A DNA stretch of 64,000 nucleotides from Apiosordaria backusii (lineage: Eukaryota; Ascomycota; Sordariomycetes; Sordariales; Lasiosphaeriaceae): positions 744,001 to 808,000 of the forward strand of contig JAUKTV010000013.1 of the NCBI GenBank assembly GCA_030549205.1. The letters run 5' to 3'. This document shows positions 25,201-37,403 of the stretch, in pieces; the stretch's first letter is position 1; every line of letters begins with the position of its first letter. The notes beneath the pieces were generated by a model. The model was not told the DNA's origin and searched no databases. It saw only the letters and a list, made by a program, of their open reading frames with translations. The translations under genes were made by a program, and so were the position numbers.

Positions 25201-27998
25201 AGCGCCGCAATCAGACGTCTCTTAGCTAGCTGCGCCCACCGGGGAGCGTCACCCGGTTGTGGCCCATCATACGTCTGCCACACACTTCCGACCATCCACT
25301 ATCCGTCTCTTCAATCTATAAGTAACTGAAGCCCGAAACAGCGGCTCACCGGGTAACGTGGATTTGGGGGAGGATATGTAACATTACATTGCTTTCCTTC
25401 CGTCCCTCCTCATCTCTGATTTATCTCGTATGTTGAGACGCCGGGAAGACTACCCACCTCGTCTCATGATCTGGGTTAGATGGAAGTCCTGGATGAGGTT
25501 TGTATAAACGCTATATAATTGCTGCAAAAATCAGCACATGGCCAGCAGGCAGCCGGGAAACGAATGCAAGGGAACCTGTCAGTTTCTTTATTACCGGTCC
25601 CGCCTGCGCCTCTGATAACGTGGGAACTGTGGCCTGGAATCATATCCAGGAAAGGTCGGCACGCAAGAGATCCACCCTCACGGTGTTTCGCTTCTAGATA
25701 CCCATACGAACTCGCTCGATGACGCCTTGAATGTCCACTTCCTCGGATTGAGCGAGAAGCGTGGTGGGCCAGTCTCGTTTAACCCGGATGTCACAGCTCC
25801 GAGTGGTGGCAGACAGCTTCGAGTTTTAACGAGTCCGAGAACGCTACTGTTTTTGGAGTTCTAATAAGGGGGCATTGCTCAGCGCTGACAGCTTGGCAGG
25901 GCTGGAAAAGTGGTAATTCATGTGCTTTTCATGTCGTTGGTCTTTGTTGTGTAACCATCCGCTCTGAAACCTATGGAATGCCACTCGAAGCACAGCTTGT
26001 CAGATGAGGTCAGGCCCTTTGCAGTTGGAGATGAATAGGAACTAGAGCTGAACGGGACGCTACAGCTCCGACGCTCCGTACTATAACTGTAAAGTGTCTG
26101 CCCACCTTCGATGCTTGGAAGTTCTCATGGCGTAGGGAAAGATATGTGCCAAGTCCAGGCTGTCACGTTTATCTCGATGAGCCTCTCTTGGATCGTCCCT
26201 ACAGCCTATCGGTTGCCGCAGTCTTGCGTCCTATCATTCGGGACGGACCTTCCTCTCGGATCTGGAGCAATGAGTAATGGGGCTAGCTAAGTGAAGGGAT
26301 GGTTACGCGTCATGGGGGTTGTCTATCTCTTTCCTGTTCCTAGAGACGATCATGGTTTAGGGCTTGTGAATGTGTCGATGATGTACAGGGTTATATGACT
26401 AAGTCAGCGGCTGTCTTGTTTATATACTGGGGGTGGTACGAAGTAAAAGTCCCTATTATCAGAAGGGACACTCTTTTAGCTTTCAGGATTACCTAGAGTT
26501 GAAATACTTTTAAATAGATTGGCCTCTAAAGGACTTAGTGATAATTGTTAGCAAGCATCACTGAGCTGGTCCGGGAATTTGTGGTGTGATCGTCGATGTT
26601 GGGATACAATGTCCAGGATGGCTTGATAGCTTCCTCAGGAATTTTTAGTCTTTAACCCAATGTCCTTACAGAACACCCAGACTACTATCATTTCGAGGGA
26701 AATCCAATTCTGATTCTGGAAGACATACTGCCAAAATCTGAGGAATATTTCTTTCCCTATTTTCTACATTCACACCCCCCAGTCTTCCAATGAACCTGAA
26801 GCATACAAGCGCCGACAGAAAATAACAATCGAAAATAAAACGGGCGGTGAAAAAATATAGGTACTTTGGTACATCAAGCTCGTATTTTCAGGCTCTTAGG
26901 CAGAATAATTATAAAGCATAACTCTTTACATATCTAAGCATATTTACCACTCTGATCTTCGAAGGCGAAATCATGATCATAAGGTATATGTGCCATCGTA
27001 AGGAATGCGTTTTGCCGAGGATTCAGTTAAACGACTAGATTACGCTTAGATGTCCGTACGCATTTATGCTAGTCTTGGCGTATCACTGCGGCACATCCCA
27101 ACCCTCACTTAAAAAATATAGTTATTTACTTCCTCTAACCCAGACATAAGGCAAAGGTCCTAGAATCTTTAATATAGAGGCAATATAATAAGAACAAGAA
27201 AGTCACGGGCGAGGGCCTGTATTTCATAGAAGACTCCCGAACGTAAGCGGTCGACCAATGTAGACTACCGTAAGGTATAAGGCACTCCAAGGAAGGTCAA
27301 AGCAGTGGACGCCAAAACGCAAGTATGCGCCAACGACGTAAGTAACGATAAGTCATATGGCCAGAATGTTGAAGAAGTATGCTCTGCCTTTCAGCTCTAA
27401 TGTTTCTAGAATATATTATTTACAAGATAAAGAACGTGCCAGGTCCTACAGCGGCATCGAAAAACACCATCCTTAATGTTCGTTCCTTTCTCAAGGAAAT
27501 TTCTGTCGACCGCTTCCTAACTGCACATGACGCGGTCACCAAAACAACAATCCCGCCGCCTCTTTCAGCTTTTCCGCCAGCAGGCCCCATTGAAGAGCCG
27601 ACAAAAGTAAAACTAGAATTACCGGAATTTCGCCATCCAGGAGCCATCCCGAGCGCTCATCCTGAAGGATCTCGCTGCCCACCCTCGCACGAGCCCTATT
27701 GGGCTCGGTCACTGGGAGCTCCAAGCTCTTCAGCTCTTGTTTTATAGCTCGCCCCTACCTGACCCTGACCCCAAGTAAGACCTGCTTCCATCCTGAGTAT
27801 GCTTTCTGAATCCTAACTGAACCAGTTTCATTGAGAAGGGGTCTTCATTTTCTCCGTACATCGTTCCCCCCATACAGTGTTTTACGATAGATCGTTTGCA
27901 GAGGAACCAGCTCGCGAGAACTATAGATGTATGTCTCTCTACGTCGTATTTTGGTGACAGGCAATGCAAGGAGGTATGTCTTTTAGCGGCGCAAAGAC
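22233..27998. other. Long leader/promoter region, then gene-poor DNA
   Basis: Sequence to about 24.1 kb is GC-rich. Read on the minus strand it is pyrimidine-rich, as expected for a long 5' leader and promoter of the C2H2 gene; open frames there (for example 22749-23366 minus) are low-complexity and not convincing. A plus-strand ATG at 24,135 starts a short basic frame (MTTSPSNIKKAGVG...) to 24,389 that I cannot assign. From 24.4 to 28 kb I see no gene. From about 26.4 to 27.4 kb the sequence becomes AT-richer. Confidence 0.45.
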
Positions 27999-28534
27999 TT
28001 GCAAACCATCACACCCTCGCCATATGATCTAGATGTCTTGTTACGTCGAGTTAGACACAGTATGTCCAACGGATGCGAGGTTCCCACGGAGCCCCCTTGC
28101 CAGTGTGGCCCAGGCCCCAAGGGAAACTCACAACTTGCCGATGTCCTGCTCCTTCGAGCCCAACAGCACCTTGAGCAAGGACGCGTAGGTGACGCCTGCC
28201 AGGCAATACAACAATGAAAATCCCGTGTGGAGCTCTTCAAAGGCAAACTGTGCCGGTTTCGCGGCCAATTCGAGGCTGCACGACGGATTCTCGAGCCTTT
28301 AGCCAGTCACTACCCGCCACTCGCACCCATTTTCCTGTATGTCTGCATTTAATTGTGGTTTATACTGAGCTTGGAATCTGGGGCAAAGCCCAGACCACCT
28401 TTGATATTGCGGCTCGGCCAGCGATGCAGCTTGTGCATCCTGAGACGACTCTTCACCCAACTTTTCACCCAACTTTTCGCTTCGCCCGTTTAACACACGC
28501 TGCATTTTCGATATCCGAGCCTTCTAGCTCGTGA
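27999..28534 (+). pseudogene. Broken TPR-like protein fragment
   Basis: The first frame reads LADVLLLRAQQHLEQGRVGD, then CQAIQQ, a TGA stop at 28,215, and continues in frame as SRVELFKGKLCRFRGQFEAA to RRILEPL. A shift then leads to LHLIVVYTELGIWGKAQTTF in another frame. Helical pairs of this kind resemble tetratricopeptide repeats of large fungal regulatory proteins. With a nonsense codon (CGA to TGA would fit RIP), a frameshift and no start or end, this is a remnant. Its 3' end overlaps the minus-strand gene that follows. Confidence 0.4.
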
Positions 28535-29509
28535 AGCCTCCTCTTGCCCCTTGGCTTAGGCTTTCCACCTGGACTACCTTGAGAAGCATCGGCACCTGGT
28601 TCTTGGCCCCCTTCCTGCTGAGGGCTCGAGGACTGCGTGAAAAGTAGCGACTGTGGTATGCCGACTCCTCCATCGCTAGGAGGATCTGGCGGCGCCGTGG
28701 GCGTAGTGTAGGACGCTGTGAGTGAGGGGCGAGTGTCGCTAGGGGATGGTGGCAAAACAAGGTCCGTTGGAGAACCGTTGAACCGACTGTGACATCGTAG
28801 GACTCTCCCGAGCGATCGTGCCACAGGGCGGGGAAGTTGGTGGTGGTAGCTGCCGCTGTCCTGGCGAGGCCGGTAACTCGGTGACCGAAGGGCCCATATC
28901 ATGATGTAAAAGATCCCAGTCGTCGGAGACTGTAGGATAGGGCGAATGCATATGGGGCATCTCCTGCGTTTCGGTAGAAGTAAAAGGCGAACGGGAACGC
29001 TCACGCCGTGGTCTATGCTCGCCTAGCTGTCCCTCGTCCCAGCCCCAGACGATGCCACTGACCAACTGCATAAAGCTATCCAGACTCCCAGACCGCCCGA
29101 CTTTATCTACAGCGTCCCAAGCAGCCTCCGGTGGAAAGGGGTTCTTGTCGAAAACCGCCGCACACGGGATCTTGTCGACGACACTTTCAAGCTCGGCGCG
29201 GCGCTCCTTAGATTTCTCGTCAAGGAGTTCTTCGAGATGTTCCCGATTTCGGGCTACTTTCGCGGCGGCGAGGGCATCGGAAAAAAAGGCATCCTCATCA
29301 AGCAGCGGGATGGTGATGGTGTTGAACCGCTTCCAGTAGGTTGTCCAGAGCAGTCTGCTATCGCGACAGCCGACGTTGGCAAAGGCCTGCCATCGGATAT
29401 CCTTCTCCCTCGTGTTGGGTGGCGGCGAGAAGGGCATCGTGTCAGTGATCGGGGAAATGGGCCGGAGGAGAGGAGAGCAAACGAAATTCGCGGTAGAGGG
29501 GTGTGCCAA
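28465..29509 (-). CDS. Unknown protein with charged helix and nuclear-type tail
   Basis: The minus-strand frame from 29,509 (or the internal ATG at 29,437, MPFSPPPNTREKDIRW) covers a helical, charged region (EELLDEKSKERRAELESVVD) and an aromatic segment (SGIVWGWDEG). It stops at 28,739. An overlapping frame then continues as LPPSPSDTRPSLTAS to a basic end (KPKPRGKRRLHELEGSD...KRAKRKVG) at 28,465. One base difference, or an unusual intron, between about 28,740 and 28,800 would join them into a protein of some 320-350 residues. The C-terminal basic clusters suggest nuclear import. No family is recognised. Confidence 0.45.
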
Positions 29510-31185
29510 GGGCGCTGTTTGATGCCGGTGTTGCGAGGTTAGGACTCCTGGGCGACGCGACGATGGAATGACATCCTCTCTTGAGCCCCACCCTTTCTAC
29601 CCCTATCTTTTTGCGCGCTCTCACCCTTAAACGCTGCGAGTAACGCGATGCTGGTAAATCTATCGCATCGCTTCCCTTTGCATTGCATTGCATTGTGTCG
29701 CATCGCTCAATTCTTTTCAAGAGATTCAGTCGTCGCTAGCATTGATTGCTTTGTTGACGACGTTGCATTGATTTCGGGGGGCGTTGAATCGAGGGCAGTT
29801 CATGTTGGCGGTGGCAAAACAGCTCGATTGCCGTACGGCCCAGCCCAGGAACGTCTTCATATTTGCTCGTCAGCGTTTTCTTTTATCTGATCCAACTCTT
29901 TTGCTTTCGAAGGCATGTCCTTGAGGTTACCTCCTCCTTTCGGCCACTCCGGCATGCTCCCGCATGGGCAAGCGTCGCTACTATCAGGCTGTTGGTCACT
30001 CGAGATGTGGTGATCTAGATCCATGATTGAAGTGTTTGTTGGTGTCTGTTGCGAGGGGTATGATTTAATGGAGGTTCTTTATTAGTATCACCCATAGTTT
30101 CTATAGAGCAAACTTATAATAAGCCTGAGGTTTTAAGCTTTTTCGTTAAGTTGTATCATGACTTAGGGAAAATAGGAAAATCATCCCTAGTTTATGGTGA
30201 TTCAGGTAAGCTTACATTAAAAGAACGCTGACTGATACCAAACATCAGAACTCGCGGGCCGTTCGGCTTGACTTGCAAGATAATTGCCCATTGGTATGCT
30301 TGGCAACCTGTTACTTCACTTGAGCGATTCATCTTCCAGAATATGTTCTGGAGTGATTGGTTGCCGAGACCAGCACCATGGTGGGCTCGTAAAAGTGTGG
30401 CATGTGTGTACGATGCAGATTTGAAGAGCTTCAGGCAGAGCGTTGGCTAGAATGCGATGACATGAGCAAACAGTGTATGGAGCCTGTGAGTCTTGAGGGG
30501 AGCCAGGGGAGCGGGATTTGCTGGGAAAACCCCTCTCTGGACATGAGATGAAGGAGGGAAGTTCATCTCTGCGTTGCTGCTTAAAGTACATTCCATGTGA
30601 GTGACAACCAGCCTCTGCAGCTGCAGGATTATGTATTGACAACACGGGTTCATATAACCGGTCCTGAATTGGACATGGTGTTCGAACGAGATCCTCGTCA
30701 TGTCGGACATTTTGTTTATTTTGGTAGAATATCCTTTGGAAACCATCTCACGTCGCTTGTATGGGGCTGCAAGTGATCATTCCTACTGTCATTTCGTCTG
30801 CAACAGCCAAGTTCCATGCAGATCGTTGCAAGCATTTCTGGCATGTCAACTCAATTGTGCTTGGACCACTGAGTTCCAATTGGACTGCAACTCATCACCT
30901 CACCACAACGCAGAAAAGCTATCAAAGGTGACGACGATCTTTGTCTGAGTCGATGCGGGGCTGAGGTGGTCGGATCGCTTCCAGACCCATAGATGTCGCG
31001 CCCGTGACGTCTCGAAAAAGGTCAGTATGACGACATATGTACAACGAAGTCAAAGGGAACGAAGGGGTTATTAAAAGCAGAATCAGTGGTGATATTTGCC
31101 TTTACCCTTTCGTCACTTATTCAATCTCGGTCATCCACTGGAAGTTGAAATCAGAACAAGCAGTCAACTTTTTAACAACAACAAC
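29510..31185. other. Intergenic, nothing recognised
   Basis: About 1.7 kb without a supportable gene. It includes AT-rich sequence near 30,060-30,200 and the presumed promoter and leader of the small gene at 31,186, whose last bases before the ATG are an A/C-rich TTTAACAACAACAAC typical of fungal leaders. Confidence 0.45.
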
Positions 31186-31691
31186 ATGAGCAGCCACCAC
31201 GAAAAGCAGCCCCAAAAGAAGGGCTCCGCCCAGCCTCACAAACACCATGAACACCATGAAACCGGGTATACAGATGAGGCGGCTGTCGAATGCCACGACT
31301 TGATTGATCGTGCTGAGGAGGAGGCCCACGTATGTCTCTATTTCCCCGTCAGACTTTTTCACCTCTACTTTGTCATCTTTCCAATTGTCCAAAATCGCTG
31401 ACCCATTCGTAGCTCCACGAGCCCGGCTCCATGTACGAGCCAACAAACCACCCCGAGAAGGTCCACTTGTTGAATACGGAGCAGAGTTCTTCGTCAAGCA
31501 TGCCGTCTTCAGGTAGCAAGTTGAAGAAAAAAGCCGGTTTGGAAGGATCCAGCACTAGCGACACAAAGGAAAGCATGAAGGAGGGGGGCGGATCAATGAA
31601 AGAGAGCATGGGGTCGATGAAGGAGAGCATGAAGGAGGGCATGGGCTCGGTGAAGGATACTATGAAGGAGGGTATGGGGATGAAGAAATAA
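31186..31691 (+). CDS. Small hydrophilic LEA-like repeat protein
   Basis: Exons 31186-31329 and 31413-31691 encode 140 residues. The N-terminus is His/Gln/Lys-rich (KHHEHHETGY). The second exon is Ser-rich and ends in short imperfect repeats of the form SMKE(G/S)MGS: SMKEGGG, SMKESMG, SMKESMKEGMG, TMKEGMG. Such Gly/Lys/Glu-rich repeat proteins are usually soluble and disordered, and similar ones are often induced by stress or during sporulation. That role is inferred from composition only. There is no signal peptide or transmembrane segment. The intron (GTATGT...CGTAG) joins ..EEEAH to LHEPGSMYEP in frame. Confidence 0.65.
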
Positions 31692-31834
31692 TTTAACTCT
31701 TTCATGATGGCGAAAAAGGAATTTGATACCGAAATTCGGTGTATGTAGGTCAGTGTACTAGTAACTGGGTTTGTGGCGGTTGTTCTCACGCTACTTGAGG
31801 ATGTCGAAACCTCGACCCCGACGACTCAAACTTT

Positions 31835-33814
31835 GTGAATCAAAACGTGTGGGTTTGGACTTTGCCCACTCCATCGCGGGCTACCTGTCAAGTCTGTCAG
31901 TTTATCTACGATACTGTGATATCAATACAGCCTGATCTCGTCTCGGACCCAAAGATAAGCGCAAATGTGAGATTGTATCCAGGACAAAACAGGTTCTACT
32001 TCAACTTCTTTGGCTTGTTTTGCTTGCAGATCTACACCAAGCTCGGTATGTTCATCTCGTTTGCATCGAGAACCCGTGGCGAGTACATGTTCTGATGTGA
32101 TGATATCTTCCTCCCAGGTATAGACAGTTGTTCACAGACAAATCGTGAACCACCTGTCAGCAACGCCAACAGCTCAATTGAGTTTGCCAGAAGATGCCTC
32201 GAGGACTGTCAGCTGAACCACCCGGTCTGCTCTCAACGAAGCTCACGTTTCCAACCATCGCGGCTCATATATTGTCCTGGCACCACCGAACAGCTTCAAC
32301 TCGTGGAAACAGGCCGCATGGCCGACACTGCAGTTCCTGCCGAATATGTTGCTCTGAGCTATTGTTGGGGTTCTGATGGTTTCTTCAAGACTACACGAGC
32401 AACTACCGACAACCTGAAACAAGGGTTTGGACTTTCTCTTCTACCCAAAACGCTCCAGGATGCCGTCAAAGTGACACAGCAGCTTGGCAACGAGTACATA
32501 TGGATAGATGCTCTTTGTATCATTCAAGACGACGCGGCCGATTGGGAGAAAGAATCCGGGAAAATGGCTGAGGTGTATGGTAATGCACGTGTTACTATCG
32601 CTGCCTTGTCTGCTGCTTCTGTAACGGAAGGTTTTCTTCATTTGGAAAGAAATTCAGAACTGATCACGCGTACATGGTCAGATGAATGCGGTAGTACGAA
32701 ACTTTTAGCCGCCAAAGAAGGAGTCCGAACTGGCCTGCACGCATCGAGCTTGGACAGGGACAATCCGTGGCCAGAAGTAGGTTCTTTAGATCACTACTTC
32801 GACCCGGTACAAACTAGAGGGTGGTGTTTCCAGGAGGAGGTACTGTCTCGCCGATTCATAGCCTACTCCAGGAAGGAGGTACAATGGTCTTGCAGAACCG
32901 CGATGGGCTGCCAGTGTGGGCCGCTGGATTCCAAGGGGAACAACAACCTGCGTCCTCGACCTCAAACACTATCGTTGTACAGCAATCCATTCGGATTTTG
33001 GGCTGAGATGATTTCTAGCTACAGCCATAGGGATCTCTCTTTTGGGAAGGACAAGCTTCCGGCGATCTCGGGGCTTGCTCGGGAAGTTCAGCGGGTCACC
33101 TCTGCCAAGTATCTTGCAGGAATTTGGCTACATGATCTAACGATGAGCCTGAGCTGGTTGGTCCCGAGAGTATCTCAAATCAAACCCTACCCTTCCATTT
33201 ACCGAGCTCCTTCTTTCTCATGGGCTTCGATAGACTCCCCTGTGTCAATGGACGCCCAGGAGTACCTGCGCGGGCTCGTCTCTTTGGTGAGCTGGCACGT
33301 GGACCCTAAAGGCCAAGATCCACTTGGCGAGGTCAAACAAGCGAGATTGACTGTGAGGGGATTTGTCCACGAGGCTATTCTCATGGACAGCACGGATACC
33401 GTCGATGGATTCGAATTCAACATCCGAATCGTGAATAGGACCACCATGGTGCGTAATGAAACGGACCTTGTCAGGTTTCAGATTGAGAGTCCAGCTGGAC
33501 ACGAGCAGTGGTCGGCACGACGAGCTAAGGAATGGGAGGAGTCCGAGGATGACGGAGAATGGGGACCTGATGTTACTGTTTGGGCGCTTTGTTTAGGTGT
33601 TGATGATGAGTTTGAGGCACTTGAATTTCTCGTTTTAGGCCAGTGTCCAACTGACCGGACGAAACTAGAGAGAATTGGATTTGCCCGGCTGAACTCCAAT
33701 GACCCCCAGCCTGACTCTGACTCGGACGACTCGGAGGCGCCGCCTTTTGACTGGAAGGAGTATCATGACGAGATCACTCACGAGCGTCACAGACGGACTA
33801 TCACTTTAGTATAA
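31835..33814 (+). CDS. HET-domain (heterokaryon incompatibility) protein
   Basis: The HET domain is clear: PAEYVALSYCWG, LLPKTLQDAVKVTQQLG, EYIWIDALCIIQDD..DWEKES and MAEVYGNARVTIAA, then a downstream RGWCFQEEVLSRR block. HET proteins trigger cell death when genetically different hyphae fuse. Exon 2 runs 32118-33814, and an upstream exon ending at 32,045 (72 bp intron) adds a Cys-containing N-terminal part (ATCQVCQFIYDTV). The start is unresolved: this frame is open from about 31,766 but lacks a good ATG, while an ATG at 31,801 is in another frame, so another exon or a base error is likely. The stop TAA at 33,812-33,814 is also the first three bases of a transposon target-site duplication. 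Confidence 0.8.
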
Positions 33815-33819
33815 AGCAA
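33812..33819. repeat. Target-site duplication, left copy
   Basis: TAAAGCAA, identical to 37000-37007. It starts with the HET stop codon. Confidence 0.85.
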
Positions 33820-33867
33820 GAGAATTGCTAGGTGCGCATTACCCTTTTTGCTACGTGCGCATTACCC
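33820..33867 (+). repeat. MULE terminal inverted repeat, left
   Basis: 48 bp beginning GAGAATTGCTAGG, identical to the reverse complement of 36952-36999. It contains two 18-base direct copies of GCTA(G/C)GTGCGCATTACCC separated by a T run, a possible transposase-binding tandem. Confidence 0.9.
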
Positions 33868-36800
33868 CCCACAGGGGTTAGGGTTATATATAGCCCCTGA
33901 AATTTGAACTTCATTATTAACCACTTGCTTCCACTGGCTACACTGCTTCCAAAGGCCTACTTACTTGCAATTCAACTTTTAGTACGGATTTTATTACTGT
34001 AATAGCTTTTTCTTCCTATTGCAACCTCGCTCGAATACGGCCACTTCTACAAATTCTATTGCTAATAGGCTAGAAAAATGTACGTAAGGCTATAAGTACG
34101 TTTATTATACCTTTATTCTATAATTCTAATGGTAAAAAAGTAATTTAAACGATAGATTTTAAAGGCCTTAAGTAACTACTTGAAAAAGCTGAAGACTGTA
34201 TTATTATAAATCTTCCTGACCGCTTCGGTTTTAAAGTTCCTACGCCGAATATATAGAAGCTTTGTAATAATTTAAATCTATTTACTAAGTAATATAGCTT
34301 TACTATTATTAGGTAGAACGGATATAATAAGTAAGGCCTTTAATAAGACTATATCTGATATAATATTATTTGCAATTACTATAGTAATATTAAACTATTT
34401 TAAAGGACTGGTCTTTATATCTTCCTTTTATATAAATGTAGTTATAAGTAGAAAGAAGTAATAGTAAGGACTTTAAAAGGTTAGATCTTTAATAACTATA
34501 AGAAGTTTAAATACTGGATTTACAATTATAAACCGTCTTCCGATCCTTATACTTATTTATAATACCGAAAGCTTACTATTGTTGAAAAAGAAATTATTAA
34601 AAGTACCGATAAATACTAGGCTATTTGCTTAAAGGAGATTAAGTCTATAGTTTATAAGTAGGTCGAAGGCTCCGTTATCTTTATAAAAGACGTTTATAAT
34701 TACCGGGTTTTTAAGTGTAGGAAGGAAGGTAGTAGTTATATTAATACCGGTACAGTTATTAAGCGGTTTAATAAAGAAAAAGTTAACTACTGTATATAAT
34801 AGAAAGTTAAGGATCTAAATCGGTTTAAAGCGCTGGTATTTTACTATCTTAATATAGTCTATTATATTAAGCGGTTTAATAAGGTTCTTTCTATTGACTT
34901 AACTTACTGTACTAATAAGTAGGACCTTCCTTTTCTTTATACTATAACCAGAACTTTCTTTAATAGTAATCTTTCTTTATTTTTTAACTTCTATAGTAAT
35001 AAAATAGAGGAAACCTTTATTTAGTTATTTAAAGCTATTAAGTCTTTATTAAAAGAGATTAGTATTTAGAACTTAGAGATTATTATTATAGATTAATAAA
35101 AAGAAATATAAGCAATTATAGTAGAGGTTTTTCCTAATACTTAATAATAAATTTATATTTACTATATTACTTTTAGAGTTTTTTTTAAGGCTAAAGAAAA
35201 GTAGATTGGTAAGTAAAAAGATAGAAATTAGGATAATAAAGAAAACAGCAGTAATATTAAAGAGGATTAAAATAATAGAAGTAGTATAGTATAGGGCATT
35301 AAGTAAATCCTAAATTATTAAAACTATTACTTCTATACTACTTTCTTTTAATATATTAGCGGCGAAAACGATAGCTTTATTTTTAAGAAGTGGCTTTATA
35401 ACTATTATAGTTTTTTAATCTAGTTTAAAACCCTACTTTAGGCTAAGACTTAAAATTAATTTTAAGTGGTATAGGATGCTATTTATAAGCTATTTACTAA
35501 GTAAAATAGAACTTTAGTTTATATTTAAAAGTAATAGATGCCTTTAAGGAAGTACTAAACGTATTACTTTATAAAGAGATATTAGAATTGAAGTATAACG
35601 ATAACTTTATTTATAAAGTTAGTAAATGCTATTATTAAAAGCTATTTACTTACCGGTCGAGAAGATATTCTAAAGGTTGTAAACTATATATAGGAAATGG
35701 TATTTAACTAGCTTTAACAGCTTTTAGAACTTTATACCGATTAGTAAATAAAAACCTAGTAAGACTATTTAAATAATCAGTATTTCTACTATATTGTTTA
35801 GAACCTTTCCTTTATTAGGCTTGAATTGCTTAATAAGTAATATCTTATTGTTAAAACCTCAATACCGGTTAGTAACGAGCTATTAAAGAAGGCCTTAAGA
35901 GACTATAATAATAAGTATATGGTTAAATGTTAGTACAGTATACCCTATAGCTATAATATCTGTATTTCGTTATTTAAAGGGGAAGAATTAATACTGAAAT
36001 ATTTTAATTTGTTTTATATATTAGGAAAAAGACTGGTAAATAGGCCTTTTTTTATTCTATTTAAATATTAATCGTTAACCTAATGCTTTTATAATAGGAT
36101 AAAATAGATCTTTATATTAAATATAAAAACCCTTATAAAGCAGTCCTAAAAGGCCGGTTAAAGAATAGTAATTAAAGAATGCTTATTAATAAAGAGGTTT
36201 AAAAAGTGTCGGCTAAATAGAAAGCCCTAAAGAAAATACCAGTTAAAATATCTATTAAAAAGCTAAAGAAGGTATCGGTAAAGAAGACTAAGCCTGGCCT
36301 TTTAAAAAGCAACGTCCTTTAGTTTAAATCCTCTATTTAATATAAGCTTTTATAATATAAAAGAGATACTATCTTTAAGTTAGCTTTTAAGTTAATTCCT
36401 ATATAGTTACCTTCTTCTAAAGTACTTACTTTCTTAAGGCTATCCCGACAAACTTTACAATTACTTAAGTACCGGCGCCGACTGATACTTATTACCTTTA
36501 ATAACCAGCTTAATAATTAGTAGAAAAAGTAAAGGTAAAAGAAGCGGCAAAAGCAAAGTACTATAATTACCTAGTCCGGTAAGTAGGTCTAGCTTATAGT
36601 ATAAGTAAAGAAGGCCTTTAGCCTGCTTTTAAATATAAAAAAAGGCGCTTAAAAAATAGGATCTAAGTATTAAAGGCTTAGAAAATGCATTTCCTAAGCT
36701 CTTTAGTTAAGGTAAAAATATAGATAGTTTAGCTGGCAATTCGGTTAGCAATTTATATAGTATATTAGCTTATAAGCGATAGAATCGTTTTAATATTGTA

Positions 36801-36951
36801 GTTTAATTTTAGTATTTATAAATATTAATTTGTATAGGACTTTATATGGAAGAAAATACAGTATAGTAATAATTGTGGTTATTAATGGTGGTTGTAATGG
36901 AAAAAAGTCTTAGGAAATGTTATGTTAATTTTAAGGGCCATATATTGTAGA

Positions 36952-36999
36952 GGGTAATGCGCACGTAGCAAAAAGGGTAATGCGCACCTAGCAATTCTC
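36952..36999 (-). repeat. MULE terminal inverted repeat, right
   Basis: Perfect inverted match to 33820-33867, ending GCAATTCTC just before TAAAGCAA. Confidence 0.9.
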
Positions 37000-37007
37000 T
37001 AAAGCAA
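37000..37007. repeat. Target-site duplication, right copy
   Basis: TAAAGCAA, the partner of 33812-33819. Confidence 0.85.
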
Positions 37008-37403
37008 ACAGATAAACTTTGACTACAGTCAACTCCAATATCGGAAGATCCTCAAATACTTGCCAAACAAGATACCTATTACCTTTGTGGGTACTTACAA
37101 GAAAAGCTGTATATTCAGAGGCCAATCATAAATACCTAGGTGTTGAATGGTGGGTTGTGGGTTGATTTTGGGCTGCTAATAATTATGTAACTGGCTGATG
37201 ACTGTCAGCGATCCGTGCAACGGAACCGAGGTACCAAGAATGACGCACGGTGCAGCGGCGATCTTCGGCCAACCACTGCGCAGTAAGTCCGAGGTTGGAA
37301 TTGCGTCTAGAGTCATGAACGAGATTCGTAGGATGCTACAACTGCTGGCGAAGTTTGCTGGATATTACAACCATTGGATGAGATCATTCCCGTTTGACCA
37401 AAT

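Larger units (their letters stand above)
33820..36999 (+). mobile_element. RIP-degraded MULE DNA transposon
   Basis: A 3,180 bp element with perfect 48 bp terminal inverted repeats and an 8 bp duplication. The interior is extremely AT-rich and full of stop codons, the outcome expected of RIP. Read on the plus strand, 34,893-35,100 keeps the pattern of a Mutator-type DDE transposase core (IDLTYCTNK, DLPFLYTITRTFF, then EETFI.LFKAIKSLLKEI and LEIIIID), with TAA/TAG where Gln or Trp codons would be. A Lys-rich tail with a GR.KNSN word follows near 36,150. An 8 bp duplication suits MULE (usually 8-11 bp). The element is certainly dead, but its ends are undamaged. Confidence 0.85.

Noticed and set aside
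33884..33900. GGGGTTAGGGTTA as telomere sequence
   Set aside because: Only one to two units, internal to the transposon; no array.
33820..36999. hAT superfamily, because of the 8 bp duplication
   Set aside because: The ends lack the hAT CAGNG start, and the recognisable DDE core in the interior is of Mutator type.
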